Origin: Coffea arabica
Taxonomy: Eukaryota > Streptophyta > Magnoliopsida > Gentianales > Rubiaceae
Direction of reading: 5' to 3'
DNA: 64,000 nucleotides
NCBI RefSeq assembly: GCF_036785885.1
Contig: NC_092329.1
Span: 3,038,001-3,102,000, forward strand
Positions 35,141 through 45,393 of this stretch are shown in pieces. Below the pieces are notes generated by a model that had not been told where the DNA came from, did not search any database, and worked only from the letters and a program-made list of their open reading frames with translations. The translations under genes were made by a program, and so were the position numbers. Position 1 is the stretch's first letter; the number at the start of each line of letters is the position of its first letter.

Positions 35141-35193
35141 GAACTCATGCAAACAAAGAAATTAAGCCCCAAGGCTAAAGTAGACGTGCAGGT

Positions 35194-35197
<4 letters not shown>

Positions 35198-35254
<57 letters not shown>
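35198..35254. repeat. (TA)n microsatellite
   Basis: About 57 bp of TA dinucleotides with a single T insertion near 35245. Likely length-variable. Confidence 0.9.
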
Positions 35255-35255
<1 letters not shown>

Positions 35256-36002
35256 GAAGATAGTTATTTTAATCACAGTGTTTCTCACTGAATTAATGTA
35301 TTGTGGGTTATTTGGGTTTTACCCATACTGAATCCTATTTGGATTATGTTATGTGTTTATATATATTTAAATTATTCATATTTGTATAAATTCATAATAA
35401 ATAAATAAATAAAGACCGTGCTGATGCACGGGTAAAATTCTAGTTTTTCTTGAAAAAACAAAGAAATTAAGCTCAAGTCTAAGAGGCATAAAAATCGAGT
35501 TTGTTAACCGCTTAACAGATTTTTGTTTTTTGCCTTCCCTTTTACTGTAATAAATGCTTAATAGTCAGATAATTTATATGTAATACCTTCTGTCTGCATA
35601 GTTTCTACATAATGGGATGGATAGCTTTGCATTTTCTTTTTGGAGTTTCTGAATTTACACTAGATAAGCACACAAAAAGGAAGATAGACTCTCTATTAAA
35701 CCTATAAAATTACTACTTATCCCTAAATTGTGATATTTGTAATAAAAATTAACCTTTTTTCCGTAGAAAGAAAAAAATAACACCCGACAAGACGCCAAAT
35801 AGACGACTCCACATAAAAATAGTACTAAACCTCTTGAGCCTCGTACTTCACTCTAAATTTGGCTATTTCTCTGACGGACTTTCCTACAGGGACAATAATT
35901 TGTGAATATGTATTTCCCATCTTTTACCTGTCGATATCCTTTTTATTGTATCTATTTTTTTGGCATTTTCTTTGCTTTTGATTTTAACTTGGAGAAACTT
36001 CT

Positions 36003-36153
36003 TCTGGATCTGCATCATACTAAGATTTATTCATGGCCGGAACAAATATTAATCATTCTTGTTGTCCTCATTGTAACGTGCCTGCTGGACTCCAGCTTGA
36101 AGAGAAAAGGAGAGGATATTGCGACGTCAATCCAAAAAAAAAAAAAAAAAAAA
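36003..36153 (+). mobile_element. Possible poly-A-tailed retro-insert
   Basis: About 130 bp of comparatively GC-rich sequence followed by an A run of about 23 (36134-36156), bounded by AAACTTCT at 35995-36002 and again at 36154-36161. A tail plus short direct repeat suggests LINE-mediated insertion of a SINE or a processed RNA fragment. The right repeat overlaps the A run, so the duplication could be chance. The source RNA is not recognised. Confidence 0.35.
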
Positions 36154-37493
36154 AAACTTCTCAACAAAGTAGTACTATTAAACTTCTTCTTTTGTATCCT
36201 CCAGGGGAAAGAAAATTTCTAAACCAAGCAAACATACTTTTGCTTTCCAGTGCGGATTGATTCATTGACGCAAATAATTGTTTATTCGATTTGTCTAACA
36301 GATGCCCATAGGACACTCGTTAAAATATATTTCAGATGTTATATTTTTGAAAATATAAAACTAATTGGAAAAAAATAAATAAATACAAGGAAGAGTAGGT
36401 AAGACTAAATAAAAAAAAATATATATATATAAATACAAGAGAGGATAATAATTATTAGTATGTGTAAATATATGATAAGTTAGGTGAATAATAGGTGTGT
36501 TAACGAGTGTTCGTCAGAAAAACCCTTGTTTATTATGATTTGTGTCAGTGAAATGAAGAAGTTTTATTAAATGGCAACAAATTAGGATGACTAACAACAA
36601 TGTACGAATAATCGAGTTTCCCAGTTTCATATAATTAGTCGATTAATCATGTTGGTTCTCTTCTGATGATCGTGATATGATTTCCTAATTTACAAGGCCA
36701 AAAGGTCACTTTTCACGTTTCTTTCTGTTACGCTTTTGACGTATGGTTTTTCCTTCATCGTGGGACAAATCTGATATCTACAACTGGTTTTTATTTCGAA
36801 AACCTGATGCGATTTACCTTCAAAAAAAAATCTCAACTCAGGTGGAAAGATGTTAACAGAGGAGGAAGGTACTAATTAAGATAGATATGGTGATCAACTT
36901 TTCTCATACGAACCTACTTACCGTCATTGGCGTATTATCAATCATTTAGTCCATCGAAACAAGATGCTAGTAGTCAAGAAGAAACAAAGAAATCGATTGC
37001 CCATAATTCAAGGACCAGCTACTAATCTATCAACGGCCTTTTTATAATCCAACATAATTAACCCCATCAACTGAGATCATAGCCTGTATGATGAGAAATT
37101 AGAAAGATGCAAAGCAAAAGGCAAAACTATATGATAAAGCATCCATTTGATTAACCCTTATTCTCCTTCGAGTCTTTAGCCAGCTGATGAGCAATCAATG
37201 CAACTACTCATTAACGCAACTAACTGAAGTGTTATACATGAATGAAAAAGAAGCAGTCAAATAAGCAAGACTTATTTCAAGAGTCCCCCTTAGCCAGCTT
37301 GCTTAAGTAATCGATCAAGAAAAGTAATTACAGGTCCAACTATATCTATACGTTTAGTGTTCCTTCCATAGTTCGTGGGACAGTGTGTAATATTACTGAG
37401 CTATAATTTGTTTATATGATTCATACAATTATAAATTTCTTGCAATTTTATGTGTAGAAAAAGTTATTATTATTATTTTGTTTTTTTTGACTA

Positions 37494-37783
37494 AGGTCCC
37501 GTTTGATAACATAATTCAACACTTAAATTCAATGGATTCAAATCTTATACGTTCAAAAGCATTTGATAAAAAAAAAAAAAAAGTACATATGAATTGGCAC
37601 TAAATTTCTAAATAAAACTTGTTTCAAACAATAGGTAATAAGATATTCACTTACCATTTAGTGTTATATACACTCAAATGTATTGGATTTAGTATTTAGT
37701 AATTCAGTAACTTTATAGATTTAGTTTCAAATTTTAGATTTTAGATTTCAATTTCCAGATTTAAATTTTATCAAACACATCCT
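37494..37783. mobile_element. Probable TIR MITE
   Basis: The left end, AGGTCCCGTTTGATAA, and the reverse complement of the right end, AGGATGTGTTTGATAA, agree at 12 of 16 bases. The 290-bp interior is AT-rich and non-coding. No target duplication is evident, so the call rests on the ends alone. Confidence 0.4.
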
Positions 37784-39113
37784 AAAAATCTGAGTTCAAA
37801 TTTTCAAAAATTGCACAGGTGGTCTCTTTTATTTTAAATAATCTATTTTGCCTTTTGACATGTAAAGTGCAGCATTACGATCTCCATTCTCCAACTTAAA
37901 ACCATATCTATATTTCGTTCATTTTAAAAATATTTTGAAAAATATTCGTGCTTTCATTTAACCATATAAATGTGTAATAAACTTTCATCTATAATATTTT
38001 GTGAATTATACTTCATTGTTTGAAAAAAAATTTAAATTTAAGTATTGAAAATAACATGCTTCTAAGTTGTATATAAAATAAGAGCGACATATATCATAAT
38101 AATTATAAATTTATACATATTTAAGCAATATGACAATAAAATTTTAATAAATTTAACGTCTCACAAACAAAAATAAGTTTAAAATTGGTATGAAAGTAGC
38201 ATAGTTTTAGAAAACTATAGTAAATTTACCGGTATTTTTCATTTCGTAACTTTTTAATATTTCATACTATTTACGTATGAATTTACATATATAATTATGC
38301 CGGACATGTACTTTTACATTGAACTTTTAAGCATACTTTTTTAAAAAAATTATATATGATATATGTATATATCATATCTTATATTATACTCATCCCGTAT
38401 TTTACTAACTATGATCTTAACCATCCTGTACTTTGTTAACTATTTTTTCATATTTATTTATTTAAAAAATAAATATAATTTAATAAAATTATAAAATTCG
38501 AGGCTGACAAATACGTTCCTTTTGCCAACTAAAAAGAAATTAAAAAAAAAGGAGAAAAAAGAAGGTCCATACATCCCATTCCCAGAAACAGCAGGCATTC
38601 CCCGGTCTGTAACTCTGCCCCACCAGTCCATCATCACAGCCACAAAAAGATAATATGAGACAGCTGAAACTGCTGAAGCAGCAGCAGCAGCTGGAGCAAA
38701 AAGGGGAACCCCTACACCCTTTTCCTCTTCTCTTTAGTCTTTTCCACTTTGATTCCCATTCCAATTCCCATTTGCTTCAGATCCAATGCAACCACCTTCG
38801 TAACCAATCAATTACCCTTCCCTATCCAGTTACCAATTCTCGCCCACATATAACCCTCCAAAAATTTGGACCATTTTTGCCCAATCCCCCATCAAAAATC
38901 CAGCTTTTAGGGTTCTTATTGAACTCTGACTTAAGCCCTAACCCTAATTTCAATTATCCAAAATTCAATCCCCTTCAGTTCCAAGATTAGATTCCCCACC
39001 CTCTCAAATTCTTTTCGTTTTAGTCTTTCTTTGTTGGGTTTAAATTTTTAGTCCTTAGCATTTTGATTTCCAATTGCCAGCTGTAATATTTCATAATTAA
39101 GTTAGAATTCCAA

Positions 39114-41525
39114 ATGGCAACTAGAGGTAGCAGATCGGAGAAGGTGAAGAGAATTTTCCAGCAATTCGACGCGAACCGGGATGGAGGTCTGAACAGGGAG
39201 GAGATGGCGGCACTGGTGGTGGCCGTCAACCCTAGGGTGAAGTTCAGCGACGAGCAAATCAACGCCATTCTCGACGAAGTTTTCCGAACCTACGGCGAAT
39301 TCATTGATGGCGAAAAGGGCCTTACCTATGACGGGCTGTTGCGCACTTATGATGATGGAGCTGGCGATGTTGACCGTGATTTCGACGCCTTGGGTCTCGA
39401 GCTCAAGCCCGAAGCAGCTGCCGCTGGCATCTCCGACGAAGCTGCCTCCACTTCATCAATCGCTGACGAGCGAGTTATTGAGCCTCACAAGAAGCAGAGG
39501 ACTGCGGCCTGGGCTGCATCACCGAATCACGGCATTGTGTTTGATGATACGTGGAAATTGGTGGATGATCTTGATATTTTAATTAAAAGGTTAAAATCGA
39601 AGCAAACGAAAGATGGGAAGATTAAAAATGATAATTCGGATATGTATTCAGATGCCGGTTGGTCCAGAGAATTGGGTCCATCAACAGAGATCTCGGACAA
39701 GAGATTTCTCTGGGAGGAATCTGGTCATGATTATGTAGTTTTTGTGAAGGAATTGGGTGTTTTGAGGTCGAGGGCAGACGGGGCAAGGTCAAGGGAGGAG
39801 GCATTTGATGGGCATATGGCTATTGGAAGGGTTTTGTATGATTACCATTTGTACAACGAGGCTCTTGTGAGCTTCAAGAGGGCTTCCGAGTTGCAGCCAA
39901 CTGACGTAAGGCCTCATTTTAGAGCTGGCAATTGTTTATATGTACTTGGACGGCATGGGGAGGCTAAAGGGGAGTTCTTGCAGGCATTAGAGGCAGCTGA
40001 AGCTGGTGGCAATCAGTGGGCTTATTTGCTTCCTCAGATACATGTCAATTTGGGAATTGCTCTTGAAGGTGAAGGTATGGTTCTTGGTGCTTGTGAGCAT
40101 TATAGAGAAGCTGCTATTTTGTGTCCAACTCATTTTAGGGCATTGAAACTTTTGGGTAGTGCATTATTTGGAGTAGGCGAGTATAAGGCGGCTGTTAAGG
40201 CATTGGAAGAGGCTATTTATATGAAAAATGATTATGCGGATGCGCATTGTGATTTGGCCTCAGCTTTACATGCTATGGGGGATGATGATAATGCGATTAA
40301 GGAGTTTCAGAAGGCTATTGATTTGAAACCTGGGCATGTGGATGCTTTGTACAATTTAGGTGGGCTATACATGGATATGGGTAGGTATCCAAGAGCTTCT
40401 GAAATGTATACCAGGGTATTGGCTGTTTGGCCGAATCATTGGAAAGCACAGCTGAATAAGGCAGTGTCGTTGCTGGGAGCTGGTGAAACTGAGGAAGCTA
40501 AGAAAGCTTTGAAAGAAGCTTTGAAAATGACAAACAGGGTTGAATTGCATGATGCAGTAGCTCACTTGAAGCAGCTCCAGAAGAAGAGGTTGAAGGGGAA
40601 TGGAAGTGGTACTGGGGAGGAGGTTTATATAACTGTGGAACCCTCGAAGTTCAAGACTGTGGGGGAGAGAACTACATTGAGGCCAGAATTAGCAAACTCG
40701 CTTGATATTAGAGCTTTTCAGAAGATTACCAGACTGAATCGATGTGATGTGGAACTGATAAAGAAGCAAATGAATGACAACGATGTACCAGTGTCCTACT
40801 CTGGCGGTGGTTTGCCTGAAAAATCCATACGCAAGGCTGCACTAGAGGAGATTCTCCGCAAATTACTGAGTTTTTTGAAGCCTGACACCTTTGTGGGAGC
40901 TGTTAAGGCAATAAACCAGAAAATCCTCTCTGTTCTGGATGAATCTGAGTCAGGCAGGGTGGATTTGGGCTTGTTTTTTGCCGTTGCTGCCCCTCTTTGT
41001 GGAGGTCCTGCAGAGAGGCGGAAGCGGGTGGCATATGATGCACTGCTGTGGCGGCCTGTCAATGAAGGTAGCACCCAGATAAGAAAAAGTGATGCTCAAA
41101 GGTACATCAAGCTCTTGAGGGCCATCTACATTCCTTCTCAAGGTGTCAGTGAAATGCTGGAAATACACGGAGAAATGGATACATCACCGGTTTCTCTGAC
41201 TGAGTTCCTTGCAATGTTTGATGATCAAGACTGGGGTTTTGGTATCATGTCTACTCTGCTGAAGCTAGAAATCGGGGACAGAAATCGCCATGGCAGGCAT
41301 ATTTGTGCAACTTGTAGATATCCTATCATTGGGTCCCGCTTTAAGGAGATGAAATCACACTTCAGCCTCTGCAGTCAATGTTACAGTGAGGGGAAAGTTC
41401 CCCCAGCATGCAAGCAAGAAGAGTACAGATTCAAAGAGTACGTTAGTGAAGCTGAAGCAGTGAAGGATAAGTGCCTATGGTTCAATTGGCATTCTAAGAG
41501 TTCCCCCCCTGCTGTACCTAGCTAG
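39114..41525 (+). CDS. EF-hand / TPR protein, At1g05150-At2g32450 type
   Basis: Intronless 803-residue protein of the plant calcium-binding TPR family typified by At1g05150 and At2g32450, whose molecular role is not settled. Visible: one canonical EF-hand loop at residues 19-30 (DANRDGGLNREE, acidic at 1, 3, 5 and 12), a second helix-loop segment near 45-75, an acidic/Ser linker, then a block of TPRs from about 235 to 490 (repeats of the ALVSFKRASELQP and AIKEFQKAIDLKP type), a helical region, and a C-terminal Cys-rich finger (CATC about 27 residues before CSQCY) that resembles a ZZ or FYVE-like zinc site. So it is probably a Ca2+-responsive scaffold. Ends in SPPAVPS. The start agrees with family N-termini. 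Confidence 0.93.
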   Translation: MATRGSRSEKVKRIFQQFDANRDGGLNREEMAALVVAVNPRVKFSDEQINAILDEVFRTYGEFIDGEKGLTYDGLLRTYDDGAGDVDRDFDALGLELKPEAAAAGISDEAASTSSIADERVIEPHKKQRTAAWAASPNHGIVFDDTWKLVDDLDILIKRLKSKQTKDGKIKNDNSDMYSDAGWSRELGPSTEISDKRFLWEESGHDYVVFVKELGVLRSRADGARSREEAFDGHMAIGRVLYDYHLYNEALVSFKRASELQPTDVRPHFRAGNCLYVLGRHGEAKGEFLQALEAAEAGGNQWAYLLPQIHVNLGIALEGEGMVLGACEHYREAAILCPTHFRALKLLGSALFGVGEYKAAVKALEEAIYMKNDYADAHCDLASALHAMGDDDNAIKEFQKAIDLKPGHVDALYNLGGLYMDMGRYPRASEMYTRVLAVWPNHWKAQLNKAVSLLGAGETEEAKKALKEALKMTNRVELHDAVAHLKQLQKKRLKGNGSGTGEEVYITVEPSKFKTVGERTTLRPELANSLDIRAFQKITRLNRCDVELIKKQMNDNDVPVSYSGGGLPEKSIRKAALEEILRKLLSFLKPDTFVGAVKAINQKILSVLDESESGRVDLGLFFAVAAPLCGGPAERRKRVAYDALLWRPVNEGSTQIRKSDAQRYIKLLRAIYIPSQGVSEMLEIHGEMDTSPVSLTEFLAMFDDQDWGFGIMSTLLKLEIGDRNRHGRHICATCRYPIIGSRFKEMKSHFSLCSQCYSEGKVPPACKQEEYRFKEYVSEAEAVKDKCLWFNWHSKSSPPAVPS

Positions 41526-43468
41526 CAAGGTTTAGTTTTTGGGTGATTTTGCAGGCTTGATGTAGATGATTTGTTCAGTGTGAATTGCTTAGCACTTGAA
41601 TGTATTTAGTGAGCTTTTTGGCCTTGTACAATAAATTCCTATGAGGTCACTGGTACCTCTGTATTCTTCACTTTGTGGCAGTCACTGTAAAGGTTCTCCT
41701 CTCTCTCCCTTTTCTTCTTTCTTTTTCTTGGTTGTCCTGTTGCTGTATTGGCTGTAGCTGACTACTCCTAGGTACATGACATTTCTCTCAACTAAGGTTT
41801 TCCGTGTAAAGATCACATTCACTGAGCTGAGTTGGATTGTATTACGGGATATTAATTGTGTACAGAATTCACTGCAGAATGCAAAGAGGTTGATTATCAC
41901 TGGTGAGAGCTGATTTCATGTCAATTGTTTCATTGTGTTGCGCATTTCACGAATGTCAGAAAACGGGACTGATATCAGACATCCAAATAAACACTGCATT
42001 TTCATGGTACAGGTCATAAAAGTTGCAGTCACGCATAGGGGGATTTGCTGAGAATAGATGAATTTGGGTTGTTTCTGTTCGTATCCTATCTGAGCAGTTA
42101 ATTACACTCCCCAACCTATTGAACAGGGTGCCCAGGTAAAGGAAATTTATGTGTGAAATCACACATACACATGTGATGCTTTGTACGAGTACTAACTTTA
42201 TTAAGACCAAACGTATCCATTTATTATGGAATAAAAGATCATAAAATTAAGTGAGCGAAGGTAAGTAATGCGTGCAGCGTGCGTGATAGGGAAAAAAACA
42301 TCAAATGAATACCAGTAGAGTCTGAATAACAGAATTGGAGAAATCATTATATCGCAGAAAGAGGTCTGGATGAATAAGATGAAAACAGATCATATGAGCT
42401 ATGAGTGAAAATGTTGCTGGCTCTTGGATGATTCGCCATTTGATACTTCTCCATTGCTTTATATCTTCACCTTTCATTGCAAGGATTCTGCACGACACGC
42501 CGTCTTCTTCTCTGCGGTATTGGATATTTGGTAGCATATACGTTTGGATTTGTCTGTTCCTAACTTCCTTGGTATTACCTTTTGTGTTCAAGTTATGATC
42601 CACCATATGCCTCAAGCTGCATTATCATCATCATCATCCATATCTGACAGGTTCCATCTCTTTTTAATTACTTTATATGCTGCAACTCATTTGGTTTACC
42701 TATAAATGCTGAATTATAACTAAACCACATTGCGCTTGAGAAATTCTTGGCCGGTTATGGTTGTCTTGGTTGCCTGGTCGAAAAGATAAGTTCCGAGTAA
42801 GAGGAGTTTTCTGTTTTCAGGCTCTAACATGTTAATGTTCTTGGACGTGTAATTTACACCGCTATAATAACCCCTCCCAAGTAATTTAAAGTTTTGATGT
42901 AACTAATTAGGCACAGTACTACGCATTTGTATGGTTGAAATGCAACAATTTTTTTAGGAATCATATTTAAAACTTTTAATCATTCGTCGAGGCAATAGGA
43001 GGATTTCTTTTTTTTTTTTTTTTTTAACAATATAAAGAAAGGTTTAATATTTGGTTTGAAGTAAAACTCTAATTTTAGCGAATTTTACTTCATTTCCACT
43101 TAATTTCCTCTCCGCATTTGGATGAACCTACGAAACTCCAAAAGTAGGAAGTTGTCCGTTCTGCGACGACATGAGCTGTCTCATCTCTAAAAACCTTGTA
43201 CATGCAAGAACCATGATTATGTCATACACGCATGGCATGCAACAAGTATTATCCAACCTCAAACGTTGTGTGCCAAACTTGTCCTTGTGCTCGTAGCATC
43301 CTCCAGATAATACGGCATAAATTAACGAGATTGCGAGGATTGTTTGCTAACAAAGAGTACATACTCCAAAAAAAGGTGATTTCTGAGATTATCAAGAAGC
43401 AAGCCAGCACTGCTTATATTGCTAAAAACTAATTCAGCGTGATCAGAGAGTATCGAATCAAGTTGGAT
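41526..43468. other. Intergenic region
   Basis: Holds the 3'UTR of the EF-hand/TPR gene and probably upstream sequence of the small ORF at 43469. The short frames at 42301-42615 and 43232-43432 have no recognisable pattern. A T17 run lies near 43009-43025. Confidence 0.45.
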
Positions 43469-43873
43469 ATGGCGAACGCGATTGTGAGGTTGATCATGCG
43501 CTTGGCGCTGCTGATGATATTGCTGATGACAAGGGCAGCTGCCGATGCAAGAGCCCCATCCTTGTTCACAGTCTCAGCAGAAGCAGAAGCACCATTCTCC
43601 TCCCCAGCATCAGTCGCCTCTGCTGAAGAACAGGAGGTGCAGCTACAAAGCCAGACTCCAATTCCTGATGATCCAATAGAGGAAGATTATGGCAATTGGG
43701 TTCCAACACCGTATTTCGGGGGAGGAAGCAGTGATCCCATTCCTCATGCAGTTCCAGAAGTTACCTTTCCTCATTCGGCCGCAGCAGCAGAAGCTCCCCT
43801 TCCCCATTCGGCCTATGGCTGTGCCTGTTATGATGGTGGTCAGGGGCTCAAACTGCAGTCCTCACCTCACTGA
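43469..43873 (+). CDS. Possible small secreted protein, unrecognised
   Basis: A 134-residue frame from the ATG at 43469; the frame opens upstream only at a GTG. The first 30 or so residues look like a signal peptide (MANAIVRL, then ALLMILLM, then ARA before P). The mature part is acidic and rich in Ala, Pro and Ser, with two FPHSAAAAEA/LPHSAY-like repeats and a CACYDGG motif near the end. I do not recognise a family. GC content is higher than the flanks, which supports coding. Could be a lineage-specific secreted or cell-wall peptide precursor, or an exon of a larger gene. No TATA box or transcript evidence can be read from the sequence. Confidence 0.4.
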   Translation: MANAIVRLIMRLALLMILLMTRAAADARAPSLFTVSAEAEAPFSSPASVASAEEQEVQLQSQTPIPDDPIEEDYGNWVPTPYFGGGSSDPIPHAVPEVTFPHSAAAAEAPLPHSAYGCACYDGGQGLKLQSSPH

Positions 43874-45393
43874 TCTTCGGCAATTCGGCTCTATCTACTT
43901 CTCCATTTTATGTTGCCACCTTTACGTGGGGTATTATGAAAGGTTCGAATCAAATCATCTGACATATTTGCCGTGTCATGTTAACTACAGGTAGCTAAAG
44001 TCACTCCTATCCGGGCAAATTGGAAAATTTTAGTAGAGGGCATTTCATTGTCTCCTCCTATTGTGGAATTACTATACCACAGTATGATTAAGAAAATGTG
44101 AGCGGTGTCTGCTGTCTTCACACTTTGACTTAACTGCTCATCCACATGTTATAAAAGTCTCTGAGCTTTTCTTCAAATTTATGTCCATTGAAGCAATTCC
44201 AAGGAAACAAACAAAACAAACGTTACCGTAGCTGCATTTGGAATTTGACAGCAAAAGACACAATTAAAGAGTTGCAGAACATCCAATTCACAAAAAGGGG
44301 CATCCGTTCCCTGAGGCTATCAAAATATTGAATCTTAGAACTTATTGCCGGAAAACTTGGGAGTGTATCTCTATGAATCTACACTACTAACAAAAATACA
44401 GAATTTATCGTCATACAAACAAAATCCTGATAAACTTAGCAAAACCCTGGGATCCCACTTGATGCAAAAGCAAACTGGGGACTTTCTTCAAAAGTTACTT
44501 GCATCTTTGAGACCATATATTCTTAAACCATTTTGATCTCTTAGGTATACGGCAATTGACATTGGAATCATACCTTAGTTCAAAAAAAAATATTTTCGCT
44601 GGCGTGTCGTCCAAAAATGTACAGTAATGCCAAACAACTCAACTGATCATTTTTTTTTTTTACCAGAATACCGATCACGCTAGACTGTATTTCTAACAAA
44701 TAGTGTATATGCTTTCCTTCTATTTTTCTTTTTTTTTTTTCCTCACTCTAAAAACAGCATAGAGCCTGAAACACCAAAGCGTCAGAGCAATACAATCCCA
44801 GCTGCATGTTAGACTACGCTAGCCAATTTGAGCCAGTAATATCAGCTACTACCAGAAACTTGAGAGCAGAAACATCCTGGTGAAGTACCATAGTGTCTTC
44901 TATGATCCGCAACCATATTACCTATTGGAAACATCAAAGAAAGAACAGATGATTAGTAATTAGTATCAGTCAACAGCACAAGGCACTCCCTAAAAGAAGC
45001 ATTATTAATCGAAATGAACACCAAAAGCACGGGACAAAATAAAGGTTGGATTAGCAAAATGTTGGTCTCTGGGACTTTAACCCAAAACGTGTACTGGGGA
45101 CAGGAGATTATATGATTCAAATTCCAAATGTAATTTTGTAACAAAAAAGTTGCACTTGCAATGACGAACATCACATTGATACTAAGGACAAATGCACAGT
45201 TGCAAAATGCATTTTGATGACATTTCAAACTACAGAGAACTGAGCTTAAGTACAGCTGGACTCAACAAATTTCAGATACATCAATGAATGTGAGGCAAGT
45301 TCCCCAATAAATCAGCATAGGTGAAAAGCACGAGATATCAAGGGACTCCTGTGCAGTGTACTGAACTTTGAAGTATGATCACATCATACATAC
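43874..45393. other. Intergenic region 3' of LTV1
   Basis: Contains the 3'UTR of LTV1 (minus strand) at its right. Several poly-T/poly-A runs (44649-44661, 44730-44740). No gene recognised. Confidence 0.5.

Larger units (their letters stand above)
34972..39113. other. Repeat-rich intergenic region
   Basis: Very AT-rich. Contains a SINE (34991-35140), a long (TA)n tract, a poly-A-tailed insert (36003-36153) and a MITE (37494-37783). From 38655 to 39113 lies the probable promoter and leader of the EF-hand/TPR gene, with a pyrimidine-rich stretch near 38710-38840. No gene is supported. Confidence 0.5.
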
